DNA of 10,249 bases. Source: an uncultured Slackia sp. GTDB lineage: Bacteria; Actinomycetota; Coriobacteriia; Coriobacteriales; Eggerthellaceae. This document shows, piece by piece, positions 1 through 6,764 of the stretch. The stretch is taken from NCBI GenBank assembly GCA_937895975.1, contig CALBLG010000193.1, positions 1-10,249 on the forward strand. The letters run 5' to 3'. The translations under genes were made by a program, and so were the position numbers. How positions within the stretch are numbered: the first letter of the stretch is position 1; each line of letters opens with the position of its first letter. A model generated the notes under the pieces. The model had not been told where the DNA came from. It did no database searches and worked only from the letters and a program-made list of their open reading frames with translations.

Positions 1-1
1 C

Positions 2-796
2 ACGGGTCTTGCTCATGCCGAGGGCAGGTATTTCAAGGTTGTCGATTCCGACGACTGGCTCGATAAAGACGCCATGCATGAGGTGATGGCTTATTTGCGT
101 CGTCAAATGGAGCTTGCCGAACCTACCGATATGGTAATCGGCAACTACGTGTACGAGAAAGTGCACGAGGGAACGCGCACCGTAATGGGTTACAAGAACG
201 TTTTCCCCGTAGGCGAGGAATTCGGCTGGGATGACACGAAGCACTTCAGGCAATCGCAATACCTTCTGATGCATTCTGTGATCTATCGCACCGAGTTGCT
301 GCAGGATATGGGCCTGAAGTTGCCCGAGCACACGTTCTATGTGGACAATATTTTCGTATACGTCCCGCTGCCGCATGTGCGCACCATGTATTACCTTGAC
401 GTGGACATGTATCGCTACTTCATCGGGCGCGAGGACCAAAGCGTGAACGAGAAGGTCATGTACTCGCGCCGCGACCAGCAGGTTCGCGTGACCCGCATCA
501 TGATCGACGCGATGGACCGGGCCGAGATTCCCTCGAAAAAGCTCGAGCGATATATGCTGAACTACCTGTCCATGATGATGTGCATCTGCTCGGTGTTCCT
601 GCGCATGGAAAAGACCGAGGAAAACGAGCGCGAGCGCGCGGCTATCTGGGCGTACCTGGAAGAGAAGAACCCCGAGCTGTATAAGCGCGTGAAGCATACG
701 ATTTTGAATTGGGGCACGAATATCCCCACGGAAGCGGGCCGCCAGTTCGGATTGGCTGCCTACCACATCGCCCAGAAGATCTTCAAGTTCAACTAA
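2..796 (+). CDS. Family-2 glycosyltransferase, 3' part (5' end outside window)
   Basis: The reading frame is open from base 2 to the TAA at 794-796 and gives 264 residues. The first visible residues contain GLAHAEGRYFKVVDSDDWLD, which is the region around the DxD nucleotide-sugar/metal site of GT-A fold family-2 glycosyltransferases. About 80 to 90 N-terminal residues are therefore missing, and the ATG at 74 is internal rather than the true start. A second conserved patch around TFYVDNIFVYVPLP (roughly residues 112-125 of the visible part) sits where the acceptor-side acidic residue of this family usually lies. The C-terminal 100 residues are helical and charged, with no clear membrane span. 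Enzymes of this kind transfer sugars to surface polysaccharide or teichoic-acid-like polymers at the inner membrane face. Donor and acceptor cannot be read from the sequence. It converges on the O-acyltransferase gene. Confidence 0.85.
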   Translation, partial: TGLAHAEGRYFKVVDSDDWLDKDAMHEVMAYLRRQMELAEPTDMVIGNYVYEKVHEGTRTVMGYKNVFPVGEEFGWDDTKHFRQSQYLLMHSVIYRTELLQDMGLKLPEHTFYVDNIFVYVPLPHVRTMYYLDVDMYRYFIGREDQSVNEKVMYSRRDQQVRVTRIMIDAMDRAEIPSKKLERYMLNYLSMMMCICSVFLRMEKTEENERERAAIWAYLEEKNPELYKRVKHTILNWGTNIPTEAGRQFGLAAYHIAQKIFKFN

Positions 797-806
797 GCAT
801 GAAAAC

Positions 807-842
807 GCCTCTCGTAAAGTAGTTCTCGAGGGGCTTTATATT
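807..842 (+). terminator. Intrinsic terminator, probably bidirectional
   Basis: GCCTCTCG (807-814) pairs with CGAGGGGC (827-834), giving eight pairs with one G-U and a 12-nt loop. On the plus strand it is followed by TTTATATTTATT, so it fits a terminator 10 bp after the glycosyltransferase stop. Read on the minus strand the same stem is followed by GTTTTC, so it may also end the converging O-acyltransferase transcript. The rest of the 107-bp convergent gap holds nothing else I can support. Confidence 0.75.
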
Positions 843-903
843 TATTGAAGAATCGATTGGAGTTCTCTAGGAGGGTGTGACTCTCAAATCAAAATTTCTG
901 ACG

Positions 904-2976
904 TTACTCTTCAGTGGCTAGTGCTGGGATATATGTCGCTTCTTCCGAGATTGGATTGTCGCCAACGGTGATGCCTTCTTGTAAATCTTGATTATCTGCA
1001 TCTCGTTGGGGGATGTAATCTTTCACGGCATCATATATCGCGTTGAGATACGCTAGGCCGCCCTCGCGAGTAAGATGAGTTCCATCTCCATCAAAGTATT
1101 CATCGTGGCCAGCGCTTGTCGTATACCAATCGATAACGTGAACGTTTTCGTATTGGACGGCGCCATTGGCATACGTTGCGTTTACGTCATCCATCCAAGT
1201 TGTTTCGTTCCTAGTGTTTACGAAAAAAATTTGCTTATCGGGACCGATGGTCGCGATAAGGTTATCGTAGATATCCTGATACGAAGGTCCATTGTTGCCG
1301 AGGCAGAATACAACCACGTTTCCGACAATGCCTTGGTCGTTATATTGTTGGTAAAGAGTGATGCCAGAATCTATATAGCGACCCACTGCCGCATCAAGTG
1401 CTCCGTGCGGGAATATATCTGAAAAGGAATAAATACAACCTTTCGCCACGGAATCACCGATCATAAGTATGTCGAGTTTTGAATCGTCTAGTTTTGTCGC
1501 CTCTGTTGTTGTCGATGTGCTCCCATTGCTGTCATTACCCACGGTTTGAGCCTCGTCGGCCGAGGGAACGCCCACAACGGCCGCCGATTCGTCTTTGTAG
1601 AGTTCGGTGTCTTCAACCGCGCTGGCATCGGGCACGAGCAGCACGCCGCCGAACGCGACGGCAACCATAGTCACCGAGGCAAGCGCAGGGATCGCCTTGC
1701 GCTGCAGGAAACGTTGCAATGTCGTCTCGCCTTCGCGAATTTGCGTGATGAGTTTGCCGATGGCGCGATGGCGAATGGGGTCTTCGATGAAGCGGTACGA
1801 CAATTCTGATACGCCGAAAATCAAGGCGATTTCAAGGATGGCCAACCACAGCGGTGTTCCCTCGGCATTGCCGGCCAAGCCTGTCATCAGCAGCACGATG
1901 GGGTAGTGCCACAGGTACATGCCATACGAGCGCACACCAATCCATACTAAAATTTTGTTAGAGAAAATTTTATACAACAGCGTTGCCGGGTGCACCAATA
2001 TGGCGATGAGCACCGCCGCCACCGCGCTGGCGAGCAATACGCCGCCGCGATAGGGGAACGCCGAAAAGCCGTCCATCAAGGCCAGCATCAATACCAGGAC
2101 GGCAAGCGCGGCGAAGCCGATCGCGTTCAAAATCGTTTTCATTTGCTTATCGATATGCAGAGCCCGCTCGCTTGCGAAATCGGAACTCGGCCAGGAGAAG
2201 GCGAGCCATGCGCCCAAAAGAAGCGAGAACGCGCGCGTGTCGGTGCCGTAGTAGACGCGGCTCGGGTCGCCTCCGGGCACATAGAGCAGCGCCATGGCCA
2301 GCGCTGAAGCTGCAGCCAAGACCAAAATCACGCGGCGCACCCAGGTGCGGTTCGCGCCGAGCTTGAAGGCGCCCAGAAGCAGCAGGGGCCACACCACATA
2401 GAACTGCTCTTCGATGGCAAGCGACCAGAAATGCGTAAGCGGCGAAGGCGCGCCGAGCGCCTCGAAGTATGAAACGTTATGGAAAATCTGCCACCAGTTG
2501 TTGAAGAAAAAGAGCGACGGAACAATGTCGGGGCGCATTTTCGTGAGCAGCACGTGGTTGAATAAGGTGCACAACACGGCAACGCATACGATAACGGTGA
2601 TAATGGCGGGAACCAGGCGCCTTATTCGACGCAGCCAGAATTGCGGCAGGTCGATGCCGCCTGTGCTGTCGTATTCCGAAATCAAAAGGCCGGTGATGAG
2701 GTAGCCCGAAAGCACGAAGAACACCGTAACGCCCAATAGGCCGCCTTTGGCCCATGCGAAATCCATGTGATAGAAAATCACGGCGAGAACCGCCAAGGCG
2801 CGCAGTCCGTCGAGCGATGGGATGTAGCGCGATTTTTTGCGTTGCGGCTTCTTGGGGTTTGATGCAGCTTGCCTGGATGCTCTATGCTGCTGCGATGATG
2901 GCTCGGCGCTGCGAGTGCGCGGATGCGGCTTGCGAGGGGTTTGGCTGGTATGCGATTGTGGCGCGGAATCCGGCAT
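904..2976 (-). CDS. OatA-type membrane O-acyltransferase with C-terminal SGNH domain
   Basis: 690 residues from the ATG at 2974-2976, chosen because GGAAGG lies 7 nt upstream. An in-frame ATG at 3024 has no ribosome binding site. Residues 1-50 are a basic Ser/Gln/Pro-rich cytosolic tail. An acyltransferase-3 domain of about ten membrane spans follows, with SLDGLRALAVLAVIFYH (likely catalytic His70), FFVLSGYLIT, HFWSLAIEEQFYVVWP and FIEDPIRH. After a Ser/Thr-rich linker comes an extracellular SGNH domain with GDSVAKG (Ser509), LGNNGP and DGTH (Asp631, His634). Family knowledge: OatA-like enzymes carry acetyl groups across the membrane and esterify peptidoglycan or other envelope polymers, often giving lysozyme resistance. 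The actual acceptor is not shown by sequence, and other surface glycans are possible. The SGNH half (904 to about 1540) is far richer in AT than the rest. The gene lies 124 bp downstream of dinB. Confidence 0.88.
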   Translation of the reverse strand: MPDSAPQSHTSQTPRKPHPRTRSAEPSSQQHRASRQAASNPKKPQRKKSRYIPSLDGLRALAVLAVIFYHMDFAWAKGGLLGVTVFFVLSGYLITGLLISEYDSTGGIDLPQFWLRRIRRLVPAIITVIVCVAVLCTLFNHVLLTKMRPDIVPSLFFFNNWWQIFHNVSYFEALGAPSPLTHFWSLAIEEQFYVVWPLLLLGAFKLGANRTWVRRVILVLAAASALAMALLYVPGGDPSRVYYGTDTRAFSLLLGAWLAFSWPSSDFASERALHIDKQMKTILNAIGFAALAVLVLMLALMDGFSAFPYRGGVLLASAVAAVLIAILVHPATLLYKIFSNKILVWIGVRSYGMYLWHYPIVLLMTGLAGNAEGTPLWLAILEIALIFGVSELSYRFIEDPIRHRAIGKLITQIREGETTLQRFLQRKAIPALASVTMVAVAFGGVLLVPDASAVEDTELYKDESAAVVGVPSADEAQTVGNDSNGSTSTTTEATKLDDSKLDILMIGDSVAKGCIYSFSDIFPHGALDAAVGRYIDSGITLYQQYNDQGIVGNVVVFCLGNNGPSYQDIYDNLIATIGPDKQIFFVNTRNETTWMDDVNATYANGAVQYENVHVIDWYTTSAGHDEYFDGDGTHLTREGGLAYLNAIYDAVKDYIPQRDADNQDLQEGITVGDNPISEEATYIPALATEE

Positions 2977-2983
2977 GAAGGAG

Positions 2984-2989
2984 CCTTCC
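2984..2989 (-). promoter_or_regulatory. Ribosome binding site that sets the O-acyltransferase start
   Basis: Minus-strand GGAAGG lies 7 nt before the ATG at 2974-2976. The longer in-frame ATG at 3022-3024 is preceded by CGACGCA, with no purine-rich match, so the shorter protein is preferred. Confidence 0.6.
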
Positions 2990-3063
2990 AAAGTAAAATC
3001 TTTCAACCATCGAATATATACCATTGCGTCGAGGCTTGGTGCTCCGTTTTACTTTTAGGAGGG
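2984..3063 (-). repeat. Inverted repeat spanning the O-acyltransferase leader
   Basis: AAAGTAAAA (2990-2998) and TTTTACTTT (3047-3055) are perfect 9-bp inverted copies about 48 bp apart. Just outside the arms, TAGGAGGG (3056-3063) and CCTTCC (2984-2989) can add further pairs. In minus-strand RNA the CCTCC segment could pair with the GGAAGG ribosome binding site. The dinB to O-acyltransferase gap (2977-3100) contains only this. A TATATATT (3012-3019) in the loop could be a -10 element, but it has no good -35, so a separate promoter is not supported. Confidence 0.35.
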
Positions 3064-3100
3064 AAAGTCCGCATGATTTTCTTTCAACGCGAGGGAGGGG

Positions 3101-4393
3101 CTACTTGAGATAATCTGCTGGGTTTTTCGGTGCGGTTCCCGTCGTTCGTTCTTTGAATTGAAGGTCCCTCCCAAAAAAGACGGCGCCTTCGCCGAAGCGG
3201 TCTTTCACCTTGTCGGTCGCTTTGGATAATCTGCGACCAGGCACCTCGCCGATTCCAGGTTTGGGGTCGGGCGTTTTTTGGGGCTCGAAGCTGGATGCGT
3301 CGAACAGCGATTCCTGAAGAGGCGAGTCGATGCCGTCGAAATGGGAAACGCACACGCCCACGAGCCTCACGTGTACGCCGGGCTTCCAGATTTGGTCGAT
3401 CATGCGGTGCAATTCAGGCATGAACGCGTGTTCGCTGTCTTCAGGTCCGCGAAGCTGGGTTTGGGCGCTTTTGCTCGTACGGTCGGCCAGACGCAACTTC
3501 AGCGAAAGCGTCGACCCCTTGAGCCCTTTTTTTCTGAGGCGTCGCGCAACCTTTGCAGCCAGCATGTCTGCAGCGTTGGCGATATCGTCATACGACGCCA
3601 AGTCGGTCGAGAACGTCATTTCGTTGGAAACCGACTTTACGGACTCGTCTTTGGCCACGGCGGTTTCGTCGAGGCCCAGGCAGCGGCGGCGCATCATTTC
3701 GCCATTTTTGCCATAAATCGTACGAAGCAGCTCTTCGGGCGCTTCGGCCATATCTCCCAGTGTGCGAATGCCGTGCTGGCGCAGCACCTCCTCGGCGCGT
3801 TTTCCCACGCCAGACATGCATCGGATGGGCAATGGAAAGAGGAAGGCAAGTTCGGAACCAGGATATACGATAGTAAGGCCGCGAGGCTTGTCGCGGTCAG
3901 AGGCTATTTTAGCGATGGTTTTGCTTGTGCCGACGCCTATCGAGCAGGTGACGCCCAGGGCTGTGACGCGCTGCTGGATGCGTTGCGCGATAAGCGCGGG
4001 ATGCTCGCGGTTCACGGCCGTGGGGGAGACGTCGACAAACGCTTCATCGATGCTCACTTGCTGCACGTGGGGGCTTTCGTCGTAGAGGATTGCCATTACG
4101 CGCGTGGACATTTCCCGGTAGCGGTCGAAATGCCCGCCAGTCCAGATCGCGTCGGGGCAGAGTTCTCGCGCGGCCGACGCCGCCATAGCGGAATGAACGC
4201 CGTATTTGCGCGCCTCGTAGCTCGCGGTTGACACGACGCCGTGCTTGTCGGCATCGCCGCCGACGATGACGGGCTTGCCGCGCCATGCGGGATGGTCGAG
4301 CTGCTCGACCGATGCGAAAAACGCGTCCAGGTCGACCAGCAAGATCGCTGGCCCCGTCCAAGGCTCCAGATATGTCGTATCACTGTGCTCCAT
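3101..4393 (-). CDS. dinB: DNA polymerase IV (Y-family translesion polymerase)
   Basis: 430 residues, a little longer than typical Pol IV (about 350-420) because of a 15-residue N-terminal and a roughly 65-residue C-terminal extension. The palm carries LVDLDAFFASVE (metal ligand Asp21; Phe26 at the steric-gate position) and VSIDEAFVDVS (catalytic Asp116-Glu117). CSIGVGTSKTIAKIAS and the helix-hairpin-helix MSGVGKRAEEVL follow, then the little-finger domain. QESLF (360-364) matches the beta-clamp binding motif. The tail has the KATDKVKDRFGEGAV block seen in many Gram-positive DinB/UmuC proteins. The enzyme copies past damaged template bases with low fidelity in the cytoplasm. The start at 4393 has only a weak GAGAAA binding site, 6 nt away. 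A possible LexA-like box lies about 95-105 bp upstream. Confidence 0.93.
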   Translation of the reverse strand: MEHSDTTYLEPWTGPAILLVDLDAFFASVEQLDHPAWRGKPVIVGGDADKHGVVSTASYEARKYGVHSAMAASAARELCPDAIWTGGHFDRYREMSTRVMAILYDESPHVQQVSIDEAFVDVSPTAVNREHPALIAQRIQQRVTALGVTCSIGVGTSKTIAKIASDRDKPRGLTIVYPGSELAFLFPLPIRCMSGVGKRAEEVLRQHGIRTLGDMAEAPEELLRTIYGKNGEMMRRRCLGLDETAVAKDESVKSVSNEMTFSTDLASYDDIANAADMLAAKVARRLRKKGLKGSTLSLKLRLADRTSKSAQTQLRGPEDSEHAFMPELHRMIDQIWKPGVHVRLVGVCVSHFDGIDSPLQESLFDASSFEPQKTPDPKPGIGEVPGRRLSKATDKVKDRFGEGAVFFGRDLQFKERTTGTAPKNPADYLK

Positions 4394-4485
4394 GCGCGTT
4401 TCTCACATTACATCAACGGCGTTTCCCTTGAGTTTAGCTTGTTTTTCGTCATGGTATCATGAAATCAGGCACTCCCCTTTTATTA

Positions 4486-4512
4486 TGTACAAATGTTCGA
4501 TTTTATTCGAAC
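4486..4512. promoter_or_regulatory. Possible LexA-like operator / inverted repeats between dinB and a divergent gene
   Basis: GTTCGA (4495-4500) and TCGAAC (4507-4512) form a perfect 6-bp inverted repeat with a 6-bp spacer. Overlapping it, the minus strand reads CGAAC-ATTT-GTACA (4486-4499). This matches the Gram-positive/actinobacterial SOS layout CGAAC-N4-GTTCG in the left half and three of five bases of the right half. TATTAT (4481-4486) on the plus strand could be a -10 element that the box would overlap. The repeat ends one base before the AAAGGAG ribosome binding site (4514-4520) of the plus-strand gene. The rest of the 132-bp gap shows no clear promoter for dinB. Confidence 0.35.
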
Positions 4513-4525
4513 GAAAGGAGCTTGA

Positions 4526-4843
4526 ATGAATATCAGCAAACCTACGTGTCGCAATTTGGCCATCGGCGGCATCGTGTGCGCTGGCATCAGCTTGGTGATT
4601 GGCGGTGCGCTGCTCGATATCGTCGGCTTCGTTTTGGGGTTCATTGCGCTGACGTCTGCGAAGAAAATGTTTGCAGCGAACCCGAACGACTCGTATGTCG
4701 AAAATGCGTTCAAGCTTGCCAAGATCGCGGTGGTCGTGAGTTTGGTTGCGTTCATCGCGAACGTGCTCACTGCGGTGTTTTTGGCGCCTGTGCTGTACGA
4801 CCAAGCTTCCAGCATGGTCGCTCAGTCATCCTCGACGTTCTAG
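4526..4843 (+). CDS. Small two-helix membrane protein (DUF4190-like)
   Basis: 105 residues, with AAAGGAG placed 5 nt before the ATG. There are two hydrophobic segments, about residues 10-43 (possibly a re-entrant pair, with the IGGALLDIVGFVLGFIAL core) and 66-92. A polar, positively charged stretch, SAKKMFAANPNDSYVENAFK, lies between them. The layout resembles the DUF4190 family of small Gram-positive membrane proteins, in which a Gly-rich first helix is followed by a short basic loop. No catalytic motif is visible and no function should be assumed. It is a single-gene unit with its own terminator, divergent from dinB and convergent with the dlt operon. Confidence 0.8.
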   Translation: MNISKPTCRNLAIGGIVCAGISLVIGGALLDIVGFVLGFIALTSAKKMFAANPNDSYVENAFKLAKIAVVVSLVAFIANVLTAVFLAPVLYDQASSMVAQSSSTF

Positions 4844-4876
4844 CGCCGAACGCTTCATTTCACATCGCTCAATTAA

Positions 4877-4917
4877 TGGTCGGTGGCACTTTTGCATGTG
4901 CTGCCGATCATTCTTTT
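4877..4917 (+). terminator. Intrinsic terminator after the small membrane protein gene
   Basis: TGGTCGGTGGCAC (4877-4889) pairs with GTGCTGCCGATCA (4898-4910), giving 13 pairs including three G-U, with an 8-nt loop. TTCTTTT follows. On the minus strand the wobble pairs become A-C mismatches and no T run follows, so it acts in the plus direction only. Confidence 0.75.
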
Positions 4918-4940
4918 ATATAAACTCGATAATATATGTT

Positions 4941-4967
4941 ATGTAAAGTAACGTGCTTTTACGCTAC
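4941..4967 (-). terminator. Weak candidate terminator at the end of the dlt operon
   Basis: On the minus strand GTAGCG (4967-4962) can pair with CGTTAC (4953-4948) around an 8-nt loop, and TTTACAT follows. The stem is only six pairs with one G-U and the T run is short. It is simply the best candidate in the 156-bp gap downstream of the hydrolase gene. Confidence 0.3.
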
Positions 4968-4999
4968 CGCTCGGCCGCTCGAGGATGCATGTGGCGTTT

Positions 5000-6574
5000 C
5001 TAATGCGTCTGGACATTGTGGCGTATCGCAATGAGACTTGCTATCGCGATACGCGCGATAGCGGCTATCGTTAACAGCGCCACGCCCGCAGCGATTCCGA
5101 TGGTCATTGACGGGTCGAAGGTGGACACGTCTCGCCATGGTATGCCCATTTCTTTTGGAACGCGTAGCAGTTTTAAAATTGCCCAGGCGAACAATGCCGC
5201 ATCGAGCACTATGGCGCACATGGCAAGCGTCTTCGAGTTCGATGCGCGGATCGCTTTCGCTGCTGCATACCACACGGGCAAGATAAGCAGCGGAATGGCG
5301 CAAATCAGCCAAAAGACGAACCACTGCGTATTCGTTTCGTCGTGCAGTCGGTCGTATTCTTCTGCATCCAAATCTGGCGTATCGAGCCCGCAGGCGATGT
5401 CGACCACGCCGCTCGATAAATCCCAAAACAGCGAGTTGCCTGCGACGGAGTCGTATCCATCGCCCAGCACCACGACGCCAATGCCGCGTTCAGGTAGAAT
5501 CGTCATGCTCGCGACATTCGTCTCGACATCGCCATCGTGGCACAGCACCAATTCATCGTCCCAATAATACGAGGTCCAACCCATGCCGTAATACGCATCG
5601 CCGCTTGGGTCGGGCACGCGGCTCATGAACATCTGCATTACGCTGTCGTAATCGAGTACGTTTTTGCCGCCCGCCAAATACATTTGCAGGTAGTTTGCCA
5701 TGTCGCGTATGCTCGAGGACACGTATCCCGACGAGGGGCCTCCCCATGCGTCGTCGTTTTCGCGGTGTTGGAAATCGTCTTGCACGTACAGGCCGAAATA
5801 ATTGCGATGCCCTAGTACCTCGCGCGTGTCGGTGTAGTGCGTTTCGTCGTTTTGCGATGTGGTGTCGGAATCGTCGTTTTCGCCAAGCACGTCATTGGTC
5901 CGCCACCCTTGTGCCGACGAATCGGCCATGTCGAGCGGGGCGAACACATGTTTGGCCAGGTAATCGGAATATGCTTCGCCCGAGACGTGCTCGACGATGC
6001 GACCCAAAAGGTCGTAATTCGCGTTGGCGTATGAGAATTCTCCAAAGCTGTCCCCCACCGTCGCCTGGTTCAGCGATTCGTAGAACCCGAAGCCGCTGGT
6101 TTGGTTCAGCAACATGCGAACGCTTACATCGGGCGATATGAGATATTCGGGCGCATATTCAACGGCCGGCGCGTCGAGGTCGATCTTACCCTGCTGCACG
6201 AGTTGCATGATGGCTGTGGCGCACATCGATTTGCTCAGCGATCCAATGAAGAACGTGCTGCTCGCATCATCGCAGGTGCCAAGCGTATTCATATAGGCAA
6301 TGCCATGGTCGGTTACCACGGCGACGGCAATGCCGGGCTCGTGGGTTCGCGGAAAGTTCGTCTCGAGGTACGAATCGAGCGTTGCAGAGAAATCCTCAGA
6401 ATCGAGCTCATTGCTCGCCTGGTTAAACTCGAGCTTTGACTGCTGGCTTTGATCGAGGTCGTCGGCGTATGCTGCGCGTCCTATGGCAAAAGCAAGGCAA
6501 ACCTGCAGGCATAGTGCGCATAGAGCCGCCCCAAGCAGTCGTTTCGCATGATATGTTCGAAAGCTTTGCTGCAC
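5000..6574 (-). CDS. Secreted membrane-anchored SxxK serine hydrolase, DltE-like
   Basis: 524 residues from the GTG at 6572-6574, 7 nt after the dltX stop. In-frame ATGs at 6637 and 6619 would overlap dltX and lack binding sites, and the GTG itself has only a weak AAGAA, so the start is uncertain. Numbering from GTG, a signal peptide (basic RTYHAKR, then a Leu/Ala/Cys core) ends at RAAYA-DD. The class-C beta-lactamase/CubicO-like domain has GSLSK (Ser112, Lys115), YAN (Tyr182, Asn184) and HDG (346-348) in place of KTG. The last 110 residues hold three hydrophobic helices. Such enzymes cleave D-alanyl amide or ester bonds outside the cell. DltE of Lactiplantibacillus plantarum, also encoded with dlt genes, removes D-alanine from lipoteichoic acid. 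The operon position suggests a similar editing role, but a DD-peptidase or other esterase remains possible. Confidence 0.85.
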   Translation of the reverse strand: MQQSFRTYHAKRLLGAALCALCLQVCLAFAIGRAAYADDLDQSQQSKLEFNQASNELDSEDFSATLDSYLETNFPRTHEPGIAVAVVTDHGIAYMNTLGTCDDASSTFFIGSLSKSMCATAIMQLVQQGKIDLDAPAVEYAPEYLISPDVSVRMLLNQTSGFGFYESLNQATVGDSFGEFSYANANYDLLGRIVEHVSGEAYSDYLAKHVFAPLDMADSSAQGWRTNDVLGENDDSDTTSQNDETHYTDTREVLGHRNYFGLYVQDDFQHRENDDAWGGPSSGYVSSSIRDMANYLQMYLAGGKNVLDYDSVMQMFMSRVPDPSGDAYYGMGWTSYYWDDELVLCHDGDVETNVASMTILPERGIGVVVLGDGYDSVAGNSLFWDLSSGVVDIACGLDTPDLDAEEYDRLHDETNTQWFVFWLICAIPLLILPVWYAAAKAIRASNSKTLAMCAIVLDAALFAWAILKLLRVPKEMGIPWRDVSTFDPSMTIGIAAGVALLTIAAIARIAIASLIAIRHNVQTH

Positions 6575-6581
6575 GTTTTTC

Positions 6582-6764
6582 TTAGAATGCGGCGTAAATG
6601 AATTGAATGGGTTCGGCATAGCCCGAGAACACTTCATACCAGAACACGAGCACGCCGGCTATAACGATGGCGGCGCCGGCGCCGAGTGCGGTAAGGGCTG
6701 TATGGTTGCGGGCAAACGCCACGGCCCGTGCGGCAATATCATGCAGGCTTGGGATTTTAGGCAT
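6582..6764 (-). CDS. dltX: DltX-like small D-alanylation membrane protein
   Basis: 60 residues: an N-terminal amphipathic, basic segment (1-21), one membrane span (about 22-43), a short external loop and the C-terminal end FIYAAF. Family knowledge: DltX proteins are single-span peptides of about 50 residues with a C-terminal FIYxxF-type motif, required for D-alanylation. The motif tyrosine is reported to accept D-alanine from DltC through DltB and deliver it to DltD; here it would be Tyr57. The gene overlaps dltD by 8 nt (ATGCCTAA), with GAAGAAGGG about 7 nt upstream inside dltD, which implies translational coupling. In Firmicutes dltX normally precedes dltA, so its place after dltD is unusual. 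Protein length, single span and exact C-terminus support the call. Overall similarity outside the motif was not tested. Confidence 0.8.
   Translation of the reverse strand: MPKIPSLHDIAARAVAFARNHTALTALGAGAAIVIAGVLVFWYEVFSGYAEPIQFIYAAF

Noticed and set aside
842..903. Second possible hairpin before the O-acyltransferase stop (GAGT/ACTC)
   Set aside because: There are only four pairs with a long loop, and the stronger hairpin at 807-834 explains termination.
1940..1980. AT-rich patch with two AAAATTTT copies inside the O-acyltransferase gene
   Set aside because: It encodes a normal part of the membrane domain (KIFSNKILVWIG), and the copies are short. No regulatory role is supported.
3073..3108. 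Eleven-codon plus-strand mini-ORF (ATG at 3073) preceded by AGGAGG
   Set aside because: The spacing to the ATG is about 10 nt, there is no promoter, it runs into the end of dinB on the other strand, and the purine run is explained by the inverted repeat.
3278..4231. 317-codon open frame on the plus strand opposite dinB
   Set aside because: The reverse strand carries every DinB motif in order. The plus translation has no recognisable motif and no ribosome binding site.
4459..4923. 154-codon plus-strand frame overlapping the small membrane protein gene
   Set aside because: Its translation is Cys/Arg-rich and lacks domains, and it starts without a binding site. The overlapping 105-residue frame has AAAGGAG and clear membrane helices.
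6575..6637. Start of the serine hydrolase at the ATG at 6635-6637
   Set aside because: It would overlap dltX by 56 nt, has no binding site, and puts 21 extra polar residues in front of a good signal peptide. The GTG at 6574 is preferred, though not proven.
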